From Thiobacillus sp. (GTDB lineage Bacteria > Pseudomonadota > Gammaproteobacteria > Burkholderiales > Thiobacillaceae), in assembly GCA_011391285.1 (NCBI GenBank), contig JAABQU010000048.1, forward strand, positions 1 to 5,799: a DNA stretch of 5,799 nt, in the 5' to 3' direction. Within the stretch, counting starts at the first letter, position 1. Every line of letters begins with the position of its first letter. The translations under genes and the position numbers were made by a program. The notes under the pieces were generated by a model. The model was not told where the DNA came from. It made no database searches and worked only from the letters and a program-made list of their open reading frames with translations. This document shows, piece after piece, positions 1 through 5,161 of the stretch.

Positions 1-486
1 AAAGTGCACGTTGCCCGAATAGTCGCGCAGCCGCAGATAGCGCAAGGTCAGCTCCTCGACCACGCCGGCCTTGCCCCCGGCCTCGACTACGTCGCCGTGA
101 CGGACCTGGTTTTCCAGCAGCAGGAAGAAGCCTGTGAAGTAGTCCTTGACCAGCGTTTGCGCACCGAAGCCGATGGCGATGCCAACTACTCCGGCGGCCC
201 CCAGGATAGGTGCCACGGAAACGCCCAGTTCACCGAGGATCAGGAGGCCCGTGACCACGGCGATCACTACTGTCAGGACATAGCGCAGCACGCGCGACAG
301 GGTGCGGATACGCTGGCTGTCCTCGACCGACTCCTGGCGCTCGGCGATGGTTTCGCGCAGAAGCGGCATCACGCGATGGATTGCGCGCAGCGCGATCAGG
401 GCGAGGATCACTATCAGCGTGATGCGCGCCGGCGCGGCGAAGTGATCCGGAATCCAGATCATGAAGCGATCGAAATATTCATTCAT
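1..486 (-). CDS. MscS-family mechanosensitive ion channel (N-terminal part, 3' end outside window)
   Basis: Inner-membrane channel that opens under membrane tension to release solutes during hypo-osmotic shock. The visible 162 codons begin MNEYFDRFMIWIPDHF and stay open to the window edge. A hydrophobic segment lies at about residues 22-38, a second at 67-87, and the Gly/Ala-rich pore-lining helix (TM3) at about 91-113 with LGAAGVVGIAIGFGAQTLVKD. That helix and the following FTGFFLLLENQ and VRHGDVVEAGGKAGVVEEL, which starts the cytoplasmic beta domain, are the family signature. The rest of the beta and alpha/beta domains lie off the left edge. The ATG at 486 is the first in frame; no good Shine-Dalgarno sequence precedes it, and the ATG at codon 9 is an alternative. 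The gene lies 68 nt downstream of the OmpA-like gene on the same strand, so co-transcription with it and marR is likely. Family assignment is firm; which MscS paralogue it is cannot be told. Confidence 0.92.
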   Translation of the reverse strand, partial: MNEYFDRFMIWIPDHFAAPARITLIVILALIALRAIHRVMPLLRETIAERQESVEDSQRIRTLSRVLRYVLTVVIAVVTGLLILGELGVSVAPILGAAGVVGIAIGFGAQTLVKDYFTGFFLLLENQVRHGDVVEAGGKAGVVEELTLRYLRLRDYSGNVHF

Positions 487-507
487 GGCGATGGGAGATT
501 GCGGGAA

Positions 508-538
508 ATTGTAGGGAAAGATGGAAACGGCGCGTCGA
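508..538 (-). promoter_or_regulatory. weak candidate promoter for the MscS gene
   Basis: In the 68-nt gap between the OmpA-like stop and the MscS start, the minus strand reads TACAAT (513 to 508), five of six matches to a -10 box. The best -35 match is TCGACG (538 to 533) with a long 19-nt spacer. The spacing is poor, so this may be chance; the channel gene could simply be read from the marR promoter. Confidence 0.22.
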
Positions 539-554
539 CTGCGAGTCGTGTGCG

Positions 555-1070
555 CTAGTTATGGAACAGAAAATCGACCCGCCGGCGAAAACGACGGCAA
601 TCATCGCTGGCACACTCTTGCGCCGAATTACTTTCGCTGCCGTGATTCAGCGAACGTATCCGGCGGGCGGCAATCCCCGAATCCTCGAGCCGTCTGCGAA
701 CCGCGTCCAGCCGCTCCTGTCCCCTTGCCAATTCCAGGGATGCGCTTCCCAGATCTTCGGTATGGGCAACGAGGGTGACGGACGGGCCTGGCGCGCTGCG
801 AAGTTTGGCGACATGGCGCTGAATGATTTTCTCGGCGGCCTCGTTGATGGTCGCCGCTCCGCGTGCGAAATAGATGCTGTCGTTCGATGCGTGCGCCTGC
901 CAGGCGTCAGGGAGACGTTGAATCCCGTGCTGTCCAGCCGGGGCTGTAACAGGCATGATCGCGCACGAGACAAGAGCCGCAGCCAGGCGGCGGCGCAGAC
1001 GGTCAGCAGTTGTGTGGGACGCGCTGTTCGCGCGGCTACAAATCCATGTCGGCCAAGGGCTTTTCGGCAT
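555..1070 (-). CDS. small OmpA-C-like (peptidoglycan-binding fold) envelope protein
   Basis: A 171-residue protein with an export-like N-terminus and one OmpA/MotB C-terminal domain, expected to contact peptidoglycan in the periplasm. Residues 28-45 (RRRLAAALVSCAIMPVTA) resemble a signal peptide. LVSC at 33-36 fits a lipobox, so it could be a lipoprotein, but cleavage after VTA or APA is also possible. The domain spans about 65-171: SIYFARGAATIN is the beta1/alpha1 entry, then VTLVAHTEDLGSASLELARGQERLDAVRRRL, then CRRFRRRVDFLF. The usual GHTD Asp appears as Glu105 (HTE), while the conserved Arg is kept at 120. Cys153 and Cys158 could form a disulfide. The ATG at 1070 lies 35 nt inside marR in another frame and lacks a Shine-Dalgarno sequence; no ATG, GTG or TTG follows before the signal-like region, so coupling to marR translation is likely. 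Domain call is good; start and lipidation are uncertain. Confidence 0.8.
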   Translation of the reverse strand: MPKSPWPTWICSRANSASHTTADRLRRRLAAALVSCAIMPVTAPAGQHGIQRLPDAWQAHASNDSIYFARGAATINEAAEKIIQRHVAKLRSAPGPSVTLVAHTEDLGSASLELARGQERLDAVRRRLEDSGIAARRIRSLNHGSESNSAQECASDDCRRFRRRVDFLFHN

Positions 1071-1536
1071 CGGTTTCGTTACGCGTCGTGAGATGGCTGA
1101 TGAGTTGATCGAGATTCACCTGAAGCGTCTTCAGGGCGACTTCCGGCAGTTGCCGTAAGGCATCGGGCAGCATTCCTTCCGCGGGCCCCGGCGCGACTTT
1201 GAGCAGCTGCTTTCCGGCCTTTGTAATTTCCAGGCCTACGCGTCGTTGATCCGCGGTGGACCTTGTCTTGCTGACCAGGCCCGCGCCGACCAGCTTCTCA
1301 ACCAGCAAGCTGCAGGTGGATTGATGTATCGACAGGCGCTCGGCAAGCCGCGACACCCCGGTGCCGGGCGATGCGGCGATATCGCGCAATATCCAGAGCT
1401 GTGAGCCGGATATGCCGCAGGCCTTTTCAACCTCCCTGAAGTGCTGCTTCACGGAACCGTAGATAAGACGGAATTTCCGCAGCACTTCCAGTTGCAGATC
1501 GGTCAGTTCATCTGCGGCCCGAGGATTTCGTTTCAC
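1036..1536 (-). CDS. MarR-family winged-helix transcriptional regulator
   Basis: A 166-residue DNA-binding protein, expected to act as a dimer and usually as a ligand- or oxidant-sensitive repressor of its own and neighbouring genes. An N-terminal dimerisation helix (about 10-38) is followed by the winged helix at about 43-105. GISGSQLWILRDIAASPG begins it, VSRLAERLSIHQSTCSLLVEKL carries the recognition helix (about 70-82), and TRSTADQRRVGLEIT is the wing with the family's DxRR-type signature (Asp96, Arg98, Arg99). The C-terminal helices (110-150) would complete the dimer interface. Cys40 and Cys75 are candidate redox residues, but that is speculation. The start is GTG at 1536, chosen because GGAGA sits 7 nt upstream. 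It is the first gene of a minus-strand unit with the OmpA-like and MscS genes, and it overlaps the former by 35 nt. An upstream palindrome over its -10 box suggests autoregulation. The ligand is unknown. Confidence 0.92.
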   Translation of the reverse strand: MKRNPRAADELTDLQLEVLRKFRLIYGSVKQHFREVEKACGISGSQLWILRDIAASPGTGVSRLAERLSIHQSTCSLLVEKLVGAGLVSKTRSTADQRRVGLEITKAGKQLLKVAPGPAEGMLPDALRQLPEVALKTLQVNLDQLISHLTTRNETDAEKPLADMDL

Positions 1537-1543
1537 GGCAAGG

Positions 1544-1548
1544 TCTCC
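1544..1548 (-). promoter_or_regulatory. ribosome binding site deciding the marR GTG start
   Basis: The minus strand reads GGAGA followed by a 7-nt spacer and GTG at 1536. No in-frame ATG has comparable support, so this fixes the non-ATG start of the MarR gene. Confidence 0.75.
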
Positions 1549-1583
1549 AGGATAGGGCCAAAATCATACCGCTACCCGCTTGC

Positions 1584-1611
1584 TTGCATTATATATTGAT
1601 GTAAATATAAT
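1584..1611 (+). promoter_or_regulatory. candidate rightward promoter, divergent from marR
   Basis: The plus strand has TTGCAT (1584-1589), a 16-nt spacer and a perfect TATAAT (1606-1611), predicting a start near 1617-1619. The terminator at 1780-1807 on the same strand supports that something is transcribed rightward from here. The next real gene starts only at 1992, beyond that terminator. Confidence 0.45.
1588..1611. promoter_or_regulatory. 24-bp imperfect palindrome, probable MarR operator
   Basis: The arms ATTATATAT and AAATATAAT flank the 6-nt centre TGATGT; eight of nine arm positions are complementary. The element is strikingly AT-rich within a GC-rich region and lies 51 nt upstream of the marR start. 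Its length and symmetry fit a dimeric winged-helix regulator, and MarR proteins commonly bind AT-rich palindromes over their own promoters. Each end of the palindrome is itself a consensus -10 hexamer, one per strand, so a bound dimer would block both promoters. Binding by this particular MarR protein is inferred. Confidence 0.6.
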
Positions 1612-1617
1612 TGAGGA
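1588..1617 (-). promoter_or_regulatory. candidate marR promoter
   Basis: The minus strand has a perfect -10 hexamer TATAAT (1593 to 1588), predicting a start near 1581 and a leader of about 45 nt before the GTG. The -35 is weak: TCCTCA (1617 to 1612, 18-nt spacer) is the best match seen. It lies inside the palindrome, consistent with autorepression. Confidence 0.5.
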
Positions 1618-1807
1618 TAATGTCACGTTGAAATTGTCGGCGTGGGCAAGAAAATTACCAAGGCGCCTGGTCATGGAGAACAGTGCCGGACCGGGAACCG
1701 AGCGGGCGATTTCGATACGGACTTGAGAGATTGGGGAGAGGAGAGACCTCCCATTGGTGGCAGCAACCAGGCCATCTTCACAGCGGATTGAGTTCCGCTG
1801 TTTTTTT
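1618..1807 (+). ncRNA. putative small RNA of about 190 nt, divergent from marR
   Basis: The interval is bounded by a divergent consensus -10 box on the left and a strong intrinsic terminator on the right, with no convincing gene between. All genes to the left are on the minus strand, so the terminator cannot serve any of them. Internal complementarity is visible: CCTGGT (1667-1672) can pair with ACCAGG (1766-1771), and GAGG/CCTC and TGGT/ACCA can form short hairpins nearby. The sequence does not match 6S RNA, tmRNA or RNase P RNA as far as I can judge. Two short reading frames exist (GTG 1642 to 1791, 49 codons; ATG 1673 to 1726, 17 codons), but neither has a good ribosome binding site or the codon pattern of the neighbouring genes. 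Start and existence are inferred; the 3' end is well defined. Confidence 0.4.
1780..1807 (+). terminator. strong Rho-independent terminator, plus strand only
   Basis: A perfect 8-bp stem ACAGCGGA/TCCGCTGT (1780-1787 with 1794-1801) has a TTGAGT loop and runs straight into seven T residues (1801-1807). There is no T tract on the minus strand, so it acts on rightward transcripts only. No annotated plus-strand gene precedes it in the window. Confidence 0.85.
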
Positions 1808-1869
1808 CTGGGGCGTGCGATCATGCATGGCGTGTGACGTGTGACATGTGGTCCGTTAATTCGCCGCCC

Positions 1870-1896
1870 CGAAATGGCGCGCTGGAATGCCATTCG
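1870..1896. repeat. inverted repeat in the DUF3014 leader region
   Basis: CGAAATGGC (1870-1878) and GCCATTCG (1889-1896) are complementary apart from one bulged A, separated by 10 nt. It lies about 95 nt upstream of the DUF3014 start, in the 1808-1976 stretch where I see no gene and no convincing promoter. It could be an operator or an mRNA hairpin, or chance. Confidence 0.3.
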
Positions 1897-1977
1897 CCGA
1901 CCAGACGGAAATGAACTACTGTTGAGTCATGCACGGGCAACCGCGGCCTCCCTGTGAAGCCTGCCCGGAAACTGGTT

Positions 1978-1984
1978 AAGGAGA
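1978..1984 (+). promoter_or_regulatory. strong ribosome binding site of the DUF3014 gene
   Basis: AAGGAGA, a near-perfect match to the anti-Shine-Dalgarno complement, lies with its AGGAG core 8 nt before the ATG at 1992 and fixes that start. Confidence 0.88.
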
Positions 1985-1991
1985 TCGGGCC

Positions 1992-2774
1992 ATGCAAAGA
2001 ATAGTCTGGGCGGCAGTTGTCATTGTGCTCGGGGGCGGCGTTGCCGCCTATTACTTCATGCACGACGAGGCCCCTCCTGCTCCGCCGCCACCGCCACAGC
2101 AAGCGATACCCCGGGCGCCGGCGCCGCCTGCAGTCTCTGCACCGGCGATACGGCATCCGTTGCGCGGCGTCGGGGCGACAGCGCTGCCCGAACTGGAGGC
2201 AAGCGACGCGCCGATGTGGCAGGCGCTGGGCGAATTGCTGGGCCGCAAGGGGCTGGCCTTCATCATCGGTGACGGCCTGATCCACCGCATCGTCGCCACG
2301 GTGGACAATCTTCCGCGGGACAGACTGCCGGTCGGGGTAATGCCACTGAAGCGGGTGCCAAAGGCCTTCGTTACTACGGGAAAGGGCGACGCGCTGGCTA
2401 TCGGCGCACGCAATTCGGCGCGCTATGCGGCCTATGCGCGGCTGGTCGGCGCGGTCGATGCGGCGCAACTGGTCGCGATCTATGTCCGCTTCTATCCGTT
2501 GTTTCAAAGGGCTTTTGAGGATCTTGGCTTTCCGAATGCCTATTTCAACGACCGCCTGGTCCAGGCGATTGACGACCTTCTGGCGGCGCCCGAACTTTCA
2601 GGGCCGATAAAGCTGGTTCAGCCGATGGTGCTCTACGAGTTCGCCGATCCAAAACTGGAAGCACGTTCCGCCGGGCAGAAGATCATGATCCGTATCGGTC
2701 GCGAACACGCTGTCACGGTAAAGACCAAGCTGCGCGAGATCCGTCGGCTGGTGGCGACTGACGCCGCCAGGTGA
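1992..2774 (+). CDS. DUF3014 family membrane-anchored protein
   Basis: A 260-residue protein of unknown function from a family largely confined to Proteobacteria. Residues 4-21 (IVWAAVVIVLGGGVAAYY) form a single N-terminal membrane anchor. A Pro/Ala-rich linker (27-53, including a run of prolines) probably spans periplasmic space, and the DUF3014 domain fills about 64-255. Family hallmarks seen are LPELEASD (65-72), the RYAAYARLVGAVDAAQLV stretch (144-161), and YVRFYPLFQRAFEDLGFPN then YFNDRLVQAIDDLL (164-197). The length is normal for the family and the frame is clean. No catalytic residues can be named. The start has an excellent ribosome binding site. It lies downstream of the orphan terminator, so it needs its own promoter in 1808-1976, which I could not identify with confidence. 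Its stop codon abuts a decayed GH15 gene, and no terminator separates it from the kinase gene further on. Confidence 0.88.
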   Translation: MQRIVWAAVVIVLGGGVAAYYFMHDEAPPAPPPPPQQAIPRAPAPPAVSAPAIRHPLRGVGATALPELEASDAPMWQALGELLGRKGLAFIIGDGLIHRIVATVDNLPRDRLPVGVMPLKRVPKAFVTTGKGDALAIGARNSARYAAYARLVGAVDAAQLVAIYVRFYPLFQRAFEDLGFPNAYFNDRLVQAIDDLLAAPELSGPIKLVQPMVLYEFADPKLEARSAGQKIMIRIGREHAVTVKTKLREIRRLVATDAAR

Positions 2775-3090
2775 AACCGGAGTTCCATCGATTAAAAGTC
2801 CTCGGCGAGCAGGCCCGCTGCTGCTACGATCAGCCCGATGCCGGGCTCTGGGAACTGCGCGGCAGTGCGCGCGGGCATACCTTTTCGTCCGTAATGTGCT
2901 GGACCGTTGCGACGAGGCGCCGGCATTGTTCAAGAAACTGCTGGCCTGCCGCAATCGACATGGATTGCTGGCCGAACACATCGATCCCAGGACCGGGGAG
3001 CAATGGGGCGACTTCGTCCAGACTTGCAGCATGGTCGGGCTGATCAATTCAGCCATCCGCCTTTCCGTGCGCTGGGACCACGCGTTCTGA
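2771..3090 (+). pseudogene. remnant of a GH15 glycoside hydrolase (glucoamylase/trehalase type)
   Basis: Two pieces of a GH15 enzyme survive in different frames. The first (2771 to about 2900) reads VLGEQARCCYDQPDAGLWEL then RGSARGHTFSSVMCW, matching the family's repeat-helix region with the PDxGxWExRG motif; its Glu (codon 2852-2854) corresponds to the usual general acid. The second (about 2896-3090, shifted frame) reads LDRCDEAPALFKKLLACRN, GLLAEHIDPRTGEQWGDF and MVGLINSAIRLS, ending at an apparently native C-terminus WDHAF. It keeps the GLLxE Glu (2974-2976), usually assigned as the general base. Intact enzymes have around 600 residues, so the N-terminal half and, by my estimate, some 150 residues between the pieces are gone. 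This is deletion decay, not a single frameshift. The left edge coincides with the DUF3014 stop codon. The motif match is from memory but fits over both pieces; no functional enzyme is expected. Confidence 0.82.
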
Positions 3091-3120
3091 GTGCTCTGAA
3101 TCGGCGCGCGAATTGAGGCA

Positions 3121-3136
3121 CCCGGCGCAAGCCGGG
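3121..3136 (+). promoter_or_regulatory. GC-rich hairpin with GCAA tetraloop upstream of the kinase gene
   Basis: CCCGGC and GCCGGG form a perfect 6-bp stem closed by GCAA, a stable GNRA loop. It ends 21 nt before the GTG start of the kinase gene. There is no T run, so it is not a classic terminator. It may stabilise or regulate the kinase leader, end decayed GH15 transcription weakly, or be a dispersed palindromic repeat. Confidence 0.4.
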
Positions 3137-3157
3137 AGTGATCTACACTGCCCGACT

Positions 3158-5104
3158 GTGAACATCAACTTCGACCGCACCCGCCTTGCCTTGCTGTTGC
3201 TGCTCGCGGCATTGCTCGGCATCGGCCTGTGGGCTTATCGGGGTGTCGGCGATTCGCTACGCGAAATCCGCACCACGGGCTTGCAGACGCTGCTCAATAC
3301 CCAGGTCGGCACTCTCGAGCAATGGATCTCGGAGCGGCGTCGCGAGGCGGACCAATTGGCAGCCGACGCCGAGTTGGGCGCCGGTATCGTCCGGCTTGCC
3401 GCCGGTCGCGGCGGTGATCGCGCTGGCGTCGTCGGGGACATACTCGACAAAGCCAGACCCATCGGCGTCACTGCGGTGCTCGTCATCGATCCGCAGGGGC
3501 GGATTCTTGCCGCCAGCGAAGTGGAGCGCACGGGCCGTAGCGTGACGCCCGACTTCCTCGCACACTTGGCGCCGGTGCTGCGCGGCCAGTCGTCGTTCGT
3601 GCGTCCCTACAGCGCTGCCGGTGCTGGCGGCACCAAGGAAATCGGCCGTGCCTGGGTGGCCGCACCTGTGCGCACCGCGGACGGCAAGATTGCGGCCGTG
3701 CTGGCGCTGGGCTCGCCGGTCGACAAGGGATTTGCCGGCCTGTTTGCCGCGGCCCGGCTCGGGCAGAGCGGTGAAGCCCTTGCTTTTGATGCCGAGGGCT
3801 GGCTGCTGTCGCCGAGCCGGCATGCCGGGGATCTGGAGCAGCGCGGCCTGGCGCCGCAGCTGGCGCTGCCCGACGGCGAACCGGGGCGCCTGACGCTGCT
3901 GGCGCAAGAGGCCGTGGCCAGGCGCGGCGAGGGCGGCGAGGGCATCCTGCTGGCGCCCTATCGGAACTATCTCGGTCGCGATGTCATCGGTGCCTGGCGC
4001 TGGCTGAGCGAGCACGATATCGGCGTGGCGATCGAACTCGAGGCGAGCGAGGCCTATGCGCCGCTGACTTACCTGCAGATCGGCTTCGGTGTCGTGCTGG
4101 TGCTGATCTTCGGCGTCTGGCTGTCCGGTTTCCTTTCGCCCGATACCCTGGCGGGCCTGCTGCGGCGCGATGGCCGGGCGCGCCAGATGGGCCCCTACCG
4201 CTTGTTGCGGCAGATCGGCGAAGGCGCGATCAGCAATGTGTATCTGGCGCAGCACCGCATGCTCAAGCGCCCGGCGGCGGTGAAAGTGCTCAAGGCGCAG
4301 ACCACCTCGGAGGAATGGACTGCCCGCTTCCAGCGTGAAGTCCAGCTGACCAGCTCGCTCCACCACCCCAACACCATCACCATCTACGACTACGGCACCG
4401 GACCCGCCGGCGAGTTCTGGTACGCCATGGAGTATCTGGAGGGCCTCTCGCTGGCCGACCTCGTCGAACGCTACGGCCCGGTGCCGCCCGCGCGCACCGC
4501 CTATATCCTGCGCCAGGCCTGCGCCTCGCTGTGGGAAGCACACTCCTGCGACCTGGTGCATCGCGACATCAAGCCGCAGAACATCATGCTGTGCGAGATC
4601 CGCGGCGAGCGCGACTTCGTCAAGGTGCTGGATTTCGGCCTCGTCAAGCAGATCGGCGGTGGCACGCGCGACCTGACCGCGCATATGCGCATCCTCGGCA
4701 CACCGCTCTACATGTCGCCGGAACGCATCCGCAATCCCAGCGATGCCGATGGCCGCGCCGACATCTACGCGCTGGGCGCCGTCGGTTTTTTCCTGCTCAC
4801 CGGCAAGCGCCTGTTCGAAACCGAAACCGAGCACGACCTGACCTACCATGTGCTGCACACCCTGCCCAGGCTCGCTTCGGAATGCTCACCGTACGAGGTG
4901 CCGGCGGAACTCGATGCCCTGATCGGCCGTTGCCTGGAAAAGGATCCTGCGGCGCGACCGAAAAATATCGCCGAAGTCGCCGGTGCCCTCGATGGACTTC
5001 TGGTGCATAAGCCCTGGACGCGCGCGCAGATCGACGCCTGGTGGCAAAAGAACTGGGTAAGCGAGAGCGATCCGGGGCGCCGCTTCACGGCGCCAGCATC
5101 CTGA
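3158..5104 (+). CDS. transmembrane Ser/Thr protein kinase with N-terminal Cache-like sensor
   Basis: A 648-residue Hanks-type kinase predicted to couple a periplasmic signal to cytoplasmic phosphorylation. Order: TM1 at 10-29; periplasmic double-Cache-like region at about 30-305, with the strand-turn signatures AVLVIDPQGRILAAS (106-120) and EALAFDAEGWLLSP (206-219); TM2 at about 307-326; kinase at about 347-616. All key residues are present: glycine loop GEGAISNV (354-361), Lys376, alpha-C Glu394, HRD 468-470 with Lys472 and Asn475, DFG 492-494, SPE ending in Glu522, Asp535 and Arg600. It should therefore be active. The GTG at 3158 is preferred because it opens directly into TM1; a TTG at 3113 would add 15 unconvincing residues. 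Neither has a good Shine-Dalgarno sequence. Having the sensor N-terminal is the reverse of PknB. No phosphatase or substrate gene is adjacent. The transcript ends at the terminator starting 11 nt downstream. Confidence 0.9.
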   Translation: MNINFDRTRLALLLLLAALLGIGLWAYRGVGDSLREIRTTGLQTLLNTQVGTLEQWISERRREADQLAADAELGAGIVRLAAGRGGDRAGVVGDILDKARPIGVTAVLVIDPQGRILAASEVERTGRSVTPDFLAHLAPVLRGQSSFVRPYSAAGAGGTKEIGRAWVAAPVRTADGKIAAVLALGSPVDKGFAGLFAAARLGQSGEALAFDAEGWLLSPSRHAGDLEQRGLAPQLALPDGEPGRLTLLAQEAVARRGEGGEGILLAPYRNYLGRDVIGAWRWLSEHDIGVAIELEASEAYAPLTYLQIGFGVVLVLIFGVWLSGFLSPDTLAGLLRRDGRARQMGPYRLLRQIGEGAISNVYLAQHRMLKRPAAVKVLKAQTTSEEWTARFQREVQLTSSLHHPNTITIYDYGTGPAGEFWYAMEYLEGLSLADLVERYGPVPPARTAYILRQACASLWEAHSCDLVHRDIKPQNIMLCEIRGERDFVKVLDFGLVKQIGGGTRDLTAHMRILGTPLYMSPERIRNPSDADGRADIYALGAVGFFLLTGKRLFETETEHDLTYHVLHTLPRLASECSPYEVPAELDALIGRCLEKDPAARPKNIAEVAGALDGLLVHKPWTRAQIDAWWQKNWVSESDPGRRFTAPAS

Positions 5105-5114
5105 CTGCAGACAT

Positions 5115-5145
5115 AAAAAAGGCCAGCCCGAAGGCTGGCCTTTTT
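5115..5145. terminator. bidirectional Rho-independent terminator between convergent genes
   Basis: The stem GGCCAGCC/GGCTGGCC (5121-5128 with 5133-5140) is flanked by an A run on the left and a T run on the right, so it works in both directions. On the minus strand the loop is TTCG closed by C-G, the very stable UUCG tetraloop. It ends the kinase transcript on the plus strand and the actP transcript on the minus strand. Confidence 0.93.
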
Positions 5146-5161
5146 ATTGCCGCTGTACTGC

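Noticed and set aside
528..548. Short hairpin CGACT/AGTCG after the OmpA-like stop as a terminator
   Set aside because: The stem is only 5 bp and has no T run on the minus strand, so it is unlikely to stop transcription before the MscS gene.
4..558. 184-codon plus-strand frame at the left edge
   Set aside because: Antisense to the clear MscS coding region; the translation is rich in Gln, His, Asp and Arg in the way antisense frames usually are.
1673..1726. 17-codon ATG frame inside the putative small RNA
   Set aside because: Only a weak AAGG lies upstream and the product has no recognisable feature; short frames like this are common by chance.
1642..1791. 49-codon plus-strand frame with GTG start inside the putative small RNA
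   Set aside because: No Shine-Dalgarno sequence, mixed third-position composition, and a stop codon inside the terminator loop. It remains possible as a small protein, but the sequence does not support it over a non-coding RNA.
1830..1850. Tandem GTGTGAC-like repeats upstream of the DUF3014 gene
   Set aside because: Two and a fraction copies of a 7-nt unit in low-complexity sequence; too short to call an operator or repeat element.
1564..1893. 109-codon minus-strand frame across the marR upstream region
   Set aside because: It crosses the palindrome and the terminator stem, shows no domain or codon bias, and has no ribosome binding site that I can see.
1821..2507. 228-codon minus-strand frame opposite the DUF3014 gene
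   Set aside because: Opposes a real gene with a strong ribosome binding site; the translation is Arg-rich and of low complexity with no domain.
3144..3149. TACACT as a -10 box giving a leaderless kinase mRNA starting at the GTG
   Set aside because: The position fits, but there is no -35 match at 16-18 nt upstream and no extended -10 TG, so it is not better than chance.
3257..4858. Long open frame (533 codons) on the minus strand opposite the kinase gene
   Set aside because: It is antisense to a gene with full kinase motifs. High GC content with strong third-position bias often leaves such shadow frames; its translation has no recognisable domain.
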